A stretch of DNA of 64,000 nt from Tolypothrix bouteillei VB521301 (GTDB lineage Bacteria > Cyanobacteriota > Cyanobacteriia > Cyanobacteriales > Nostocaceae), in NCBI RefSeq assembly GCF_000760695.4, contig NZ_JHEG04000001.1, positions 6,640,204 to 6,704,203 on the forward strand. Direction: 5' to 3'. Shown here piece after piece: positions 18,544 through 27,960 of the stretch (positions are counted from its first letter, which is position 1; each line of letters begins with the position of its first letter). The position numbers and the translations under genes were made by a program. Under the pieces are notes generated by a model. That model saw nothing but the letters and a program-made list of their open reading frames with translations. It did no database searches and was not told the origin of the DNA.

Positions 18544-20017
18544 GAATTCGGTCCTCTTCGTCAGACGTAAGGGGAATGACAATCGTGAAAGTAGACCCAT
18601 GACCCAGACGACTGACAAGTTCGACCCATCCACCATGAGCTTGAGCGATCGCTTGCACAATGGCCAATCCCAACCCATGACCTTCTGACTGGTCTTCTTT
18701 CGTCGCCCTTACAAAACGCTCAAATATGCGTTTTTGGTCTTCTGGGGCAATTCCAACTCCAGTATCCCTTACCCAAATATAAACATAATCCCCTTTCACA
18801 GAGGAACCAAGTGTAATGGTATCATTATTGCTCGTATAGCGAACGGCATTCTGAATTAAATTCATCGCAGCTTGAGTTAACCTCTGACGGTCAACCATCA
18901 CTGGGCTCAACCCTTTAGATTCCAACCTCCAATCTCGATTGGCTAGCGATCGCGCTTTGAGATATATTTCCTCTGTGAGCCAATCTAATTCTTCTGGCTT
19001 TATCTTAAGAAAATCCGGGCGTTCTGTTTTTGCTAACAGTAGCAAGTCATTAACCAGGCGGCTCATGCGGTCTAACTCATCCATCACCAAGGCAATAGTT
19101 ACCTCTTGTTTTTCCGGGCAAAACTGTAACATTTCCAGATGACCCTGAATCACTGTAATGGGAGTCCGCAGTTCATGACTGACATCGTTGAGAAACTGTT
19201 GCTGGCTATCAAAGGCAAACTGAAGCCGATCGAGCATTTCATTAAACGTTTTTGTCAACTCCGCTATTTCATCTGCTCCCTTGACTGGAATCCGCTGTGT
19301 CATATCTGACTCAGTGATAGATTGAGCAGTTTTCGTTAGCAAACGTAGGGGATACAATACTCTCCCAGCCGTCACCCATGCTAGTAAGAAAAAGACGAGC
19401 AGGACGATCAGCGTAACTTGCATGACGAGGAAAATCGCATTTGTTCCCGCTTGAAAAGCTGCTGAAGCATCGTGAATTGCAATAAGCATGGCTCTTTCCC
19501 CACCTATACTAACTGGGTATGCCACATAGCGAATCCTTTGTGTAGAAGTTTGTATGTAACCGTTCTTTGGTTCCTTAAGGTGAGTCCAGCGCCGTATCAG
19601 AGCTGGGTACTGCTCTAAAAGCTCGGAAGGTAAAATCGGGCTGTATCTGTAAATTTCGTTGTTGATGAGAGTAATAATATACTCATTCTGTGTAGGAGCA
19701 TAGGTAGCCAAAAATTTATCAAACAATACAGCCGTCTCTACTGCATTTCCCGGTTGCTTTGCACTATACTGCCTTTCCAATAACTTAAATCGCGCTACTT
19801 CCTTAATCAAAGAAGCGTCAGCTCTTGCTTTTAAGTCTTCACAATATATCTGGCGAGTGGTTTGGATGGAAAATATTGCCGTACAAGCTGTGAGCAGAAA
19901 GTACCAAACTAAAAGACGGGCGCGGACGCTATAGAAAACTCTGCGCCATCCTTGTGGAGGTGGGTATTTTGCTACCATTCCTGTAGATTTGCTACTTGCT
20001 TGATATTTATTTGCCAT
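18440..20017 (-). CDS. Membrane sensor histidine kinase
   Basis: 525 residues: transmembrane helix about 34-52, periplasmic sensor about 53-192, second helix about 193-217, HAMP about 218-270, HisKA with phospho-accepting His281 (NDVSHELRTP), and a HATPase domain with N box (NLIQNAVRYT), DTGVGI and GHGLGLAI. The kinase fold is complete at about residue 484 (TFTIVIPL). The last 40 residues, Ser/Arg/His-rich, read through the start of the response regulator gene in another frame. Autophosphorylates and passes phosphate to the regulator that overlaps it. The sensed signal is not predictable. Confidence 0.88.
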   Translation of the reverse strand: MANKYQASSKSTGMVAKYPPPQGWRRVFYSVRARLLVWYFLLTACTAIFSIQTTRQIYCEDLKARADASLIKEVARFKLLERQYSAKQPGNAVETAVLFDKFLATYAPTQNEYIITLINNEIYRYSPILPSELLEQYPALIRRWTHLKEPKNGYIQTSTQRIRYVAYPVSIGGERAMLIAIHDASAAFQAGTNAIFLVMQVTLIVLLVFFLLAWVTAGRVLYPLRLLTKTAQSITESDMTQRIPVKGADEIAELTKTFNEMLDRLQFAFDSQQQFLNDVSHELRTPITVIQGHLEMLQFCPEKQEVTIALVMDELDRMSRLVNDLLLLAKTERPDFLKIKPEELDWLTEEIYLKARSLANRDWRLESKGLSPVMVDRQRLTQAAMNLIQNAVRYTSNNDTITLGSSVKGDYVYIWVRDTGVGIAPEDQKRIFERFVRATKEDQSEGHGLGLAIVQAIAQAHGGWVELVSRLGHGSTFTIVIPLTSDEEDRIHESDSYRRRQSSHHSLPGNRVTSTRVHNHSRHQG

Positions 20018-20215
20018 TTTTCTACAAATTCGCTAACAACATTCAGTTTCCGCAAGCAAGGTAAATGAGGAGTGAAGCTTGGATGAAAAAATTTTAATAA
20101 AAAGGAGTCGGGATTTACAGAGACTAGCCTCTTAATTGACAGCTACCCTAACCTGACATAAACTGATAAGCTACGACCCGTAATAACAATTTCTTCATTT
20201 CAATTGTAATTAAAC

Positions 20216-21583
20216 GTGGCTCATAACTACCAGTATGCCAAACTCAGAGGTAAATCCTTCAAAGGGCAAGACTTAACAGGCGCAGATTTCTCCTATTCAG
20301 ATATCCGAGGCGCTGACTTTACGGGTGCCTTCCTTAAAGGAGCAAACTTCAGCCATGCCAAAGCGGGACTGCAACGCCGTTGGGTAATTGCTACGCTCGC
20401 GATCGCATTACTGCTGTCAGCTATATCGGGATTGCTATCAGCCACTGGTGGTTCTCTCATAGGGTGTATTTTAGCTAATGGCAACCGTGAAAACACTTAT
20501 GTAGCAGCAGTCAGTTTAACAGTCTTGTTTGTGTTTTTTCTCATTACTATGCGGCAAGGAGTCGCAGCAGCCTTTGGTTTTTTGGCAGTAGCAGTGACAT
20601 GGACTGCCGTAGCAGGAGTTACATGGGCGGGGATAGTCGCAGTCACATGGGCGAAGGCAGGAACTCAGGCAGGAATTATGGAATTGGCAACAGTCGTAGC
20701 AGTCGTTGTTACAGGAGCCATAGCAGCGATCGCAACAGCAACGGGTGTCGTCTTGATAGCTGGAGCAGCAGCTATGGCAGGAGCTGTTGCTGGATTATTT
20801 GCAGTCGCAGTTACAGTGTCTGTAGCAGGGGCTGTCGCTGGGATAGGAGTGGTCGCAGCTGTTAGGATAGGCGGTCCGGTTGTCGGAGCGCTGGCTGGAG
20901 CGATCGCAGTCTTGACAATATTCCTATCTGCTGACATCGGTTGTCGCGCACTCTTTGAAGATGAAAGACAAATTTGGGTTCGCAATGTTGCTCTAGATTT
21001 TGTCACCAGGCGTGGAACAAATTTTCAAGGTAGCAATTTGACAGATGCGAACTTTACACAGGCAAGACTGAAAAATACCAATTTCAACAAATCCATCCTG
21101 ACACGTACATGCTGGTTTCAAGCAAAAATGATGAATCGAGCTGATGTCAGGACAACCTATCTTGAGGATAAAAATCTACGTCAACTGCTAGTTACAAAAG
21201 ATTTACAAGGCAAAACAGTTGATGGCTGGGATTTGCAAGGTATGAATTTGCAGGGCGCGAATTTGAAAGATGCTAGCTTCATTGCAACCAAGCTCAATGA
21301 ATCGAACCTGCAAAATGCGGATCTTTCAAGAGCAAATCTTACAGGAGTGCAACTAGACAAAACAGATTTAAGAGGTGCAACTCTGACGGGTACATACATC
21401 GGAGACTGGGCAATTTCTCCGGATACCAAGCTAGATGGCGTACACTGTGACTATATTTTTTTGTACGTGCCTACAAAAGATAATCCCAATCCCCATCGTT
21501 TACCTCCTAACTGGGATGAAACCTTCAAAGACGGTGAATTTGCTCAGTTAATGACCCCGTTGCCTAACCTCTCCAAGATCTAG
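20216..21583 (+). CDS. Pentapeptide-repeat protein with central transmembrane block
   Basis: 455 residues, GTG start. A short pentapeptide-repeat coil (about 1-50: ADFSYSDIRGADFTGAFLKG) is interrupted by a long Ala/Gly/Val-rich hydrophobic block (about 55-245, probably six or more membrane helices). A second set of A(D/N)LXX repeats follows at about 265-395 (QGMNLQGANLKDASF, ADLSRANLTG). A polar tail follows. Members of this group are common in Nostocales with no known role. The two coils would both face the cytoplasm if the helix count is even. Transcribed away from the kinase operon. Confidence 0.8.
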   Translation: MAHNYQYAKLRGKSFKGQDLTGADFSYSDIRGADFTGAFLKGANFSHAKAGLQRRWVIATLAIALLLSAISGLLSATGGSLIGCILANGNRENTYVAAVSLTVLFVFFLITMRQGVAAAFGFLAVAVTWTAVAGVTWAGIVAVTWAKAGTQAGIMELATVVAVVVTGAIAAIATATGVVLIAGAAAMAGAVAGLFAVAVTVSVAGAVAGIGVVAAVRIGGPVVGALAGAIAVLTIFLSADIGCRALFEDERQIWVRNVALDFVTRRGTNFQGSNLTDANFTQARLKNTNFNKSILTRTCWFQAKMMNRADVRTTYLEDKNLRQLLVTKDLQGKTVDGWDLQGMNLQGANLKDASFIATKLNESNLQNADLSRANLTGVQLDKTDLRGATLTGTYIGDWAISPDTKLDGVHCDYIFLYVPTKDNPNPHRLPPNWDETFKDGEFAQLMTPLPNLSKI

Positions 21584-21628
21584 ATTGTTCCAAAGGAGTC
21601 TCCCGTAGTTGAGCAGATCCTTAAAACA

Positions 21629-21654
21629 CCCCAAATATACCGTTAGGTTTGGGG
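21629..21654 (+). terminator. Probable terminator after the pentapeptide gene
   Basis: CCCCAAA/TTTGGGG stem with 12-nt loop, 45 bases past the stop. The downstream ATTTCTGCATT is a weak T-run. Confidence 0.45.
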
Positions 21655-21711
21655 ATTTCTGCATTAATCTTTAAGACTCCTGCCGTCAATACAGGAGATT
21701 GAAACAAGGAC

Positions 21712-21768
21712 GCCCTACGGGTTCGCCACAATATCCGGAGGGAAACCCGATGACAGTTGTGGACTCAC
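21712..21768. repeat. Diverged copy of the repeat-module core
   Basis: GGGTTCGCCAC, GGAGGGAAACCCG and GTGGACTCACC follow in the same order as in the minus-oriented core copies at 23460 and 49945, but the flanking TAATGGC heptamers are missing. Confidence 0.45.
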
Positions 21769-22023
21769 CGTTTTTCCTCGTCGCACTCTCCGCTTGGAAA
21801 AACATCTTTTTTTCTAGCAGGCGCTACTCCCACAACGAGCATTTTTATTTCAGAGGACAGGAAGCAAAAAGCACAGCAGCGTAGCTGCCTCCTGCCCTCT
21901 GCTTTTCTTTGTAAAAAGACTCTATTATATATGTAGTGTAAAATACACTGAAATAGAATTTCAAGCAAAACCCAGTAAATTTCTGTATTTATTAGATTTT
22001 AGTTGATAAGGAGTGAGTGCTCG

Positions 22024-23112
22024 GTGGAATATCTTGTTTATTCTCTGATGGACAGTGCTTACGCGGAAGCAACTGTAGAAGATGAATTTAGTTTGCCGGA
22101 GTTTAAATTAACCTTAGATTGGAAAAAAGTTTTTAAATCGACTTGGCTCACCTATGCTACGGCTACAGCTTTGTTTGCAATTTTAGCCCAAGCTCAAGTC
22201 GTGTCAGCGGCTTACTCCGGTCCTGGTAGATATTATGTCAGCACAAATGGTAGTTGTCTCAATATTCGTACAGGTCCATCAACTTATTACTCTAGAGTAG
22301 CTTGTTACCGCAATGGCTCTCGACTTCCAAATGTAAGGGGATACACAAGAGGATTTGCTCGTTTGTCTACGGGCTATTTTGCTTCTACAAGATGGATCGC
22401 TCGCAGACCCGGTAGTGGATATACTCCCGGTCTTGGTGTTGGCGGTCGCGTCTTGAGTTTGGGTTCTCAAGGAAGCGGTGTTAGAAGAGTGCAAAGAATT
22501 TTAGGAATAACACCTACCGGATACTACGGTACTGCAACTGCAAGAGCTGTTCGCAATTTTCAGCAAAACAATGGCATATACCCAGTCGATGGAAGAGTGG
22601 GACCGGAAACCAGAAGAGCATTAAATCAATATGGAAGCACGGGTTACGGTTCTAACTACAATGATGACTACTTGTACTCGAACCGCGATCGCTACAATGA
22701 TGACTACCTGTACTCGAACCGCGATCGCTACAATGATGACTACTTGTACTCGAACCGCGATCGCTACGATGATGACTACTTGTACTCGAACCGCGATCGC
22801 TACGATGATGACTACTTGTACTCGAACCTCAATCGCTACTACGATGACAACTACCTAAATCGTAACCGCGATATCTATAACAACAATTACAGTTACAACA
22901 GCGATTACAATATTGGAGGTCGAGATGTCCTTGCAAGAGGTTCTCGAGGTAACGCTGTTAGAGAAATTCAGCGATATTTAGGTGTACAAGTTACGGGGAA
23001 CTACAATCGCGCAACCGAAAGAGCAGTCAGAAACTTTCAAGCCAGAAATGGCTTACCTGTCACTGGAGTTGTTGATTCAAATACCCGATTGTTTTTAGGC
23101 TTAAGTGGTTGA
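22024..23112 (+). CDS. SH3-like and double peptidoglycan-binding-domain protein
   Basis: About 362 residues. GTG at 22024 is chosen because AAGGAG lies 10 bases upstream; it yields the VEYLVYSLMDSAYAEA start common in this cyanobacterial family. A hydrophobic segment (about 44-62) ending VVSAAYS is a signal or anchor. An SH3b-like domain follows (LNIRTGPSTYYSRVACYRNG), then PG_binding_1 (LSLGSQGSGVRRVQRILG), a Tyr/Asp/Asn repeat linker made of 36-bp units, and a second PG_binding_1 (LARGSRGNAVREIQRYLG). The product should bind cell wall in the periplasm. It has no catalytic domain. Confidence 0.85.
   Translation: MEYLVYSLMDSAYAEATVEDEFSLPEFKLTLDWKKVFKSTWLTYATATALFAILAQAQVVSAAYSGPGRYYVSTNGSCLNIRTGPSTYYSRVACYRNGSRLPNVRGYTRGFARLSTGYFASTRWIARRPGSGYTPGLGVGGRVLSLGSQGSGVRRVQRILGITPTGYYGTATARAVRNFQQNNGIYPVDGRVGPETRRALNQYGSTGYGSNYNDDYLYSNRDRYNDDYLYSNRDRYNDDYLYSNRDRYDDDYLYSNRDRYDDDYLYSNLNRYYDDNYLNRNRDIYNNNYSYNSDYNIGGRDVLARGSRGNAVREIQRYLGVQVTGNYNRATERAVRNFQARNGLPVTGVVDSNTRLFLGLSG
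22660..22839 (+). repeat. Five in-frame 36-bp tandem repeats
   Basis: Each unit encodes (N/D)DDYLYSNRDRY. Four of the five units contain the HIP1 octamer GCGATCGC; the last is diverged. Repeat number is likely to vary between strains and sets the length of the linker between two cell-wall-binding domains. Confidence 0.9.
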
Positions 23113-23183
23113 CGCTCCGCCGCCTAAAGGCTAGTGTGTATTGTCAAACGAAGTGCATTAAAAGCGCTTTCGATCCCCCCTAA

Positions 23184-23203
23184 CCCCCCTTAAAAAAGGG
23201 GGG
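23184..23203. terminator. C-run/G-run hairpin
   Basis: CCCCCCTT/AAGGGGGG with an AAAA loop, about 70 bases after the peptidoglycan-binding gene. This sequence type is repeated across cyanobacterial genomes; there is no clear T-run, so a terminator role is uncertain. Confidence 0.35.
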
Positions 23204-23389
23204 AACGGAATTCCAATTCTCCCTTTTCACGAAGTTTCATCTCTTTTCTAGAGATCTGTACACTACCGTAGTTATAAAGGGGGGCTATGATACTCAAAAA
23301 CTCCCCCTATTTATCGGAGGATTTAGGAAGAGCTAACACGTGTAAAAACACGCCAATTGTTTATATTCTTGATAATTATAAATGGCTTA

Positions 23390-23564
23390 TATAGCAGTCC
23401 TAAATGAAATATAAAAATCAGAGTGAAGACTGCTAATAGCCATTAGCTATTAGCCATTAGCCCTCCCTTGTTCGCCAGTCCCGGTGGTCGCGGGAAACCC
23501 GCCTACAGGGCTGGTCTCACCATTAGCCATCCAAATTTTTTACAAATGATTTAGGATTGCTATA
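23390..23564. mobile_element. MITE-like element with 16-bp terminal inverted repeats and the module core
   Basis: Left end TATAGCAGTCCTAAAT and right end ATTTAGGATTGCTATA are inverted copies with one mismatch, and TA dinucleotides sit at the outer edges. Inside are TTAGCCA heptamers and the GC-rich core (23460-23521, minus orientation). A second element with the same ends but no core lies at 47034-47170. No transposase is encoded. Confidence 0.7.
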
Positions 23565-23628
23565 TTTGACTATTGTTAGGCAACTTATCAATACTTATCC
23601 TGCTTTTTTCTGAATTTTTCAACAAACT

Positions 23629-25593
23629 CTAAGTATTTTCTGGATGATGAATAGGTATCTCAATAACAAATTCAGTCCCTTCACCTAAGTTGCTACGACA
23701 GTATAGTTTCCCTCCATGTTTTTCAATAATTTGGTAGCTAATCGACAGCCCCAAACCCGTACCAACACCAACAGGTTTAGTCGTAAAAAATGGATCAAAG
23801 AGGCGTTTTTGAACTTCCAAAGTCATGCCAGAACCGTTATCAGCAATGGAAATAACAATACAATTTTCCTCAATCATCTCAGTCGCTATGCGGATTTTAG
23901 GATGGAAAATGTGAGATTCTGGAAGTAAAGAACTCTTGCTGCATCCGGAAGCCGCCAATGCAAGCTGTGAATTGCAGATTGCGTAATTACCTCGAATCCA
24001 TTGCTCTTCTAACGCATCAATGGAATTTGCTAACAAATTCATGAACACTTGGTTTAGCTGTCCCGCGTAGCAAGCAATTGGTGGAAGAGGCTGATAATCT
24101 TTAATAACTTGAATTTCAGGACGAGTTGTTGTTGCTTTGAGCCGATGTTGCAAAATCATGAGCGTGCTGTCAATTCCTTCACGAATATCCACTGCTTTCA
24201 TTTGGGCTTCATCGTGACGGGAAAAGTTTCTTAAAGAGCGGACAATTTCACGAATGCGATCGGCTCCCATCTTCATAGAAGTTAGCAACTTTGGCAAGTC
24301 CATCATTAAAAAATCCAAATCAATAGTGTCGATTTCCTCAAGAATTTCTAGTGTGGGCTGGGGATAGGTGTGCTGGTAGAGTTTGAGCAAGTTTAACAAA
24401 TCTTCTACGTAGTCATTGGCGTGAACGATATTGCCAAAAATAAAATTGACTGGATTGTTGATTTCATGGGCTACTCCAGCAACCAGTTGTCCCAAACTGG
24501 ACATTTTTTCACTTTGTACAAGTTGAGTTTGCGTTTTTTTCAGTTCTTCTAAAGTTATTTCAAGTTGATGTGCTTGTTTTTGAGCGCTGATTGCAGCTTG
24601 ACGAGTATGTCGGTAAAGTTCAGCTTGGTTGACAGCAATAACTAACTGACCAATAACTGCTTGTAAAAGTTCTACTTCACTATCAGTCCAGGGACGCGGA
24701 TAACTACAATGAGCGCAGCATATAACTCCAATATCACCAGAACGTGTTTGAAACGGTAGCTGTAATGTCGATCGGTACCCCAGAGATTGAACTAACTGCC
24801 GAAAATTACTATCAGTAATATTTAATACATCATTTATACGAATAATTTCTTGGTTTAACAGCAGCTGATGAACCGAACCAATGAGAAGTTCCGGGTAAGA
24901 ACCCAGTATCCCAGGTAAATCTGGATTTCGTGCTTCTTTGATAGCTTCCCAAGTTGGCGGATCGGTATCCGGCTGGTACCAACAGAAGGTACAACGGTCG
25001 ATTTGCAATAACTGCTGTATTGCTTGGATTGCTGTTTCAATAACTGTATCTAAATCAAGAGAGTTACGGATTTGACTCGCTAACCTATTGAGCAGTTGTT
25101 CTCTCTGTGCTAGTTCTCGAAACTGTTCTTCTGATTTGCCAACACTCGTTTCAGCGACTTTGGATTGTGAAATGTCTTTTACGGTTGTTGCTAAAGGTGT
25201 TTGTTGCTTAACCACTGCTTCTGGAGTGTACTTGCCCTTAGTAATGATTTCAGAAGAGAAAATTGTGCCGCCTATTTCACCATTGCAGTCATACCAAGGA
25301 CAACCCTTCCATTTCACCCATTCTACAGAACCGTCTTCCCGAACAAAACTGTCAGTTGATGCGTGTTCGCTACAACCAGCCAAACACAGTTGATGCACTG
25401 TTTTCCACATATTGGGAGTTTGAGGAAAAACCTCATAATGCTCGCGACCAATATAGCTTTCTTGTTGGAAACCATAGTCTGTTAACCAGCTGCGGGTGGC
25501 TGCCACATAACGCATGTGGCGGTCAAACATGGCAACGGCTGTGGGTGTGTACTCTAAAAACAGTTGGAACTCCGGACAGTTGTGCAAGTACAT
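23629..25593 (-). CDS. PAS-GAF sensor histidine kinase, soluble
   Basis: 654 residues without membrane segments. PAS domain about 8-120 (FLEYTPTAVAMFDRHMRYVA), GAF about 178-330 with CTFCWYQPD, a coiled coil, then a HisKA-type domain with His in LVAGVAHEINNPVNFI and a HATPase domain (QVFMNLLANSIDAL, IADNGSGM, GTGLGLSISYQIIEKHGG). The HEINNPVNFI form is the widespread cyanobacterial hybrid-kinase subgroup. The Cys-rich GAF (ICCAHCSYPRPW) could hold a cofactor, but no bilin-binding motif is certain. No regulator gene is adjacent, so its partner is elsewhere. Confidence 0.88.
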   Translation of the reverse strand: MYLHNCPEFQLFLEYTPTAVAMFDRHMRYVAATRSWLTDYGFQQESYIGREHYEVFPQTPNMWKTVHQLCLAGCSEHASTDSFVREDGSVEWVKWKGCPWYDCNGEIGGTIFSSEIITKGKYTPEAVVKQQTPLATTVKDISQSKVAETSVGKSEEQFRELAQREQLLNRLASQIRNSLDLDTVIETAIQAIQQLLQIDRCTFCWYQPDTDPPTWEAIKEARNPDLPGILGSYPELLIGSVHQLLLNQEIIRINDVLNITDSNFRQLVQSLGYRSTLQLPFQTRSGDIGVICCAHCSYPRPWTDSEVELLQAVIGQLVIAVNQAELYRHTRQAAISAQKQAHQLEITLEELKKTQTQLVQSEKMSSLGQLVAGVAHEINNPVNFIFGNIVHANDYVEDLLNLLKLYQHTYPQPTLEILEEIDTIDLDFLMMDLPKLLTSMKMGADRIREIVRSLRNFSRHDEAQMKAVDIREGIDSTLMILQHRLKATTTRPEIQVIKDYQPLPPIACYAGQLNQVFMNLLANSIDALEEQWIRGNYAICNSQLALAASGCSKSSLLPESHIFHPKIRIATEMIEENCIVISIADNGSGMTLEVQKRLFDPFFTTKPVGVGTGLGLSISYQIIEKHGGKLYCRSNLGEGTEFVIEIPIHHPENT

Positions 25594-25995
25594 AAATTGG
25601 CCAGGGGATGCTTAATGTGTTGCCAAGGTATGAAATCATTGAAATGAAGACATTGTTAGTAATGTAACTATTTCGCAGTTACTTTCGCTTCCGAGTTTTC
25701 TCTTAATTCTAGTACCAGTTGTCAACAAAAATTGTAAATCGGTGTAGCTTTCGCAATATAAGAGTTCAGTATTTTTCAAGTATACAAGAGTAACAGTCCA
25801 GTTTTTATGTCCCTTACCAGAAATATTTGCACACAGGTAGGACTTTACAGAAGAACTAGATTTGGGTAATTTATAATGTATGAAATCAATGTCCGATGGT
25901 TTGTTTTAACTTAAACATAATTTGTCTTTAATTCAGGAAAAACTCGGTCAAATTTTTGACAAATAAGTATATTAACTGGAGTAGAGCTACTGCGG
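25594..25995. other. Upstream region of the PAS-GAF kinase
   Basis: AT-rich non-coding DNA; no repeats or RNA gene recognised apart from the terminator at its far end. Confidence 0.45.
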
Positions 25996-26025
25996 AAAAA
26001 CCCAGTTTAAAAAAGCTGGGTTTTT
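25996..26025 (-). terminator. Bidirectional-type terminator below wecB
   Basis: AAAAACCCAG/CTGGGTTTTT stem-loop with A- and T-runs on both sides, 80 bases past the wecB stop. It should work on the minus strand. Confidence 0.75.
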
Positions 26026-26103
26026 GCATTGGCATTTTTCTACTTTAATCTTTGGAGCGATTTGCGCTTGGTGTAGTAGCAAAGCTATCGCTTCGCTACA
26101 ATC

Positions 26104-27219
26104 TTAAGAACTCATACCAAAGTAATTTTGCACTATTTGCAAAATTCGCTTTGCGGCTTGTCCGTCCCCAAAGGGATTAATTGCGTTTGCCATGGTTTCA
26201 TAAGCAGTTGGATTGGTAAGTAATTCAACTGCATGAGTACAAATATTCTGACTCGCAGTTCCCACCAGTTTAGCTGTACCTGCAGTCACTGCTTCTGGTC
26301 TTTCAGTGGTTTCTCTCAGCACCAGTACAGGTTTTCCCAAACTGGGTGCTTCTTCCTGCAAACCACCAGAATCAGTCAGTACAAGATGCGATCGCATAAT
26401 AGCCCCGACCAATTCGGCATAATCCAAAGGTTCTGTTAGAAAAATGCGGGGATGGTTACCCAGCCATGCTTGTAATGGTTCTCGCACGGTAGGGTTGCGA
26501 TGCAACGGTAATAGCAACGCTGTATCGGGAATTTTATCCAGTATTTGCAAAAATCCTTGAGCAATATCTTGCAATGGTTCGCCCCAATTCTCACGACGGT
26601 GAACTGTTGCTAGCAAAACGCGGTACTGAGACCATTCCAATCCGGGTACATAACAAGCAGGTTCCCGTGCAGCAACACTCAATAGTGCATCAATCACTGT
26701 GTTACCTGTCAAGCACACTTTACCCAAAACACCAGAACGTTCCAAATTTTCTACAGCTAAGGGAGTTGGTGCAAAATGCAGTTGAGTGAGTTGCGAAATC
26801 AGCCTGCGATTCGCTTCTTCTGGATATGGATTGAGCAAATCATCCGTTCGTAACCCGGCTTCCACATGACCTACAGGAATTTTTTGATAAAACGCTGCCA
26901 AAGTTGCTGCAAAAGCAGTGGTTGTATCGCCTTGCACGATCGCCAAATCCGGCTTGTTTTGTTGGAATAATTCTTCCAAACCCCTCAAACTGCGGCAAGT
27001 TATGTCGCTGAGGCTCTGCTTTGGCTGCATAATTTCGAGATCGTCATTAGCTTTGAGGTCAAACAACTGCATCACTTGTTCCACCATCTCGCGATGCTGT
27101 CCGGTGAGAATAACTTTAGTATCAACAGTTGAAGAGTTCTGAAAAACCTGAATCACTGGAGCTAGCTTAATTGCTTCCGGACGAGTACCTAATATAATGT
27201 GAATCTGTTTTTTAGCCAT
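26104..27219 (-). CDS. wecB: UDP-N-acetylglucosamine 2-epimerase, non-hydrolysing
   Basis: 371 residues, the normal length. It interconverts UDP-GlcNAc and UDP-ManNAc for surface polysaccharide synthesis in the cytoplasm. Seen are GTRPEAIKLAP at the N-terminus, VQGDTTTAFAATLAA, the conserved GHVEAGLRT, TVHRRENWG, LPLHRNP and the UDP-binding LTDSGGLQEEAPSLGKPVLVLRETTERPE. It stands as a single gene, with its own terminator. No other polysaccharide genes are nearby. Confidence 0.94.
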   Translation of the reverse strand: MAKKQIHIILGTRPEAIKLAPVIQVFQNSSTVDTKVILTGQHREMVEQVMQLFDLKANDDLEIMQPKQSLSDITCRSLRGLEELFQQNKPDLAIVQGDTTTAFAATLAAFYQKIPVGHVEAGLRTDDLLNPYPEEANRRLISQLTQLHFAPTPLAVENLERSGVLGKVCLTGNTVIDALLSVAAREPACYVPGLEWSQYRVLLATVHRRENWGEPLQDIAQGFLQILDKIPDTALLLPLHRNPTVREPLQAWLGNHPRIFLTEPLDYAELVGAIMRSHLVLTDSGGLQEEAPSLGKPVLVLRETTERPEAVTAGTAKLVGTASQNICTHAVELLTNPTAYETMANAINPFGDGQAAKRILQIVQNYFGMSS

Positions 27220-27528
27220 ATGTTATTGGTAAGTGTGTCATTTGTCATTGGTCAATAGTAGTGTAGGGTGGACAATACCAACCACATATCTTTGTTATTG
27301 GCTATTACAACACCATTTCTCTCTTGCACGGAAAACCCCGCGCCCGAAGGGAGTTCCCTTACATGTATTTTAAAGATTAAGTAGATTCATATAATTATTC
27401 TTATTCAGATTAAATTGAGCCACCCAAACCTCATATAAAAGTTTCCATAAAACAAAACAGGTAGGATCTTTATTCCCCAGGAAGAAAATAAAAATAATCA
27501 GCGACTAATGACAAATGACACAAACATG
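27220..27528. other. Intergenic region with a long-range inverted repeat
   Basis: TGTGTCATTTGTCATT near 27235 is repeated in inverse orientation near 27507 (AATGACAAATGACACA). The bases between are AT-rich, with no gene or transposase. Confidence 0.5.
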
Positions 27529-27550
27529 AAAAAACCCGGATGAACCGGGC
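27529..27550 (-). terminator. Terminator of the 125-residue membrane protein gene
   Basis: CCCGG/CCGGG stem with a 5-nt loop followed by a T6 run on the minus strand, about 35 bases past the stop. Confidence 0.75.
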
Positions 27551-27582
27551 AGGTGTACTGTTGTCGAATTGAGTTGCGGTAA

Positions 27583-27960
27583 TTACATTTTGATTTCACA
27601 GGTTAACGGGCAAGAAGCATAAACGCTGGTAGCTTGAATATTCTCAGATTCTCCGTGCAGCCAACTTAACCACTGCACTTCCTTAGGATGAACTCCTTTG
27701 AAAGTGAGAACGCCTGCTGCCAACACCACAGCCATCACATTGAACAGAATTAAACCGCCTGCGACCAGTAAAACTGCACTAACAGGCATTACCGATTCCA
27801 GCACAATTGACAACAAACACCCAATTGTAGCCATCAAAACCACTAAAGGAAAACCGACAACCAACAAACACACTGCCAATGTAAAAGTCCATATCAAAAA
27901 ACTTTTAACTATTAGTAAAGAGTAAGTCTTTCCTAAATCAGATGTCTGAGACAAAGTCAT
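27583..27960 (-). CDS. Hypothetical membrane protein
   Basis: 125 residues from ATG 27960 (MTLSQTSDLG), with GGAG 9 bases upstream. Three hydrophobic segments (about 18-40, 45-63, 66-90) precede a polar tail with two Cys (ASCPLTC). It has its own terminator. No family recognised. Confidence 0.65.
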   Translation of the reverse strand: MTLSQTSDLGKTYSLLIVKSFLIWTFTLAVCLLVVGFPLVVLMATIGCLLSIVLESVMPVSAVLLVAGGLILFNVMAVVLAAGVLTFKGVHPKEVQWLSWLHGESENIQATSVYASCPLTCEIKM

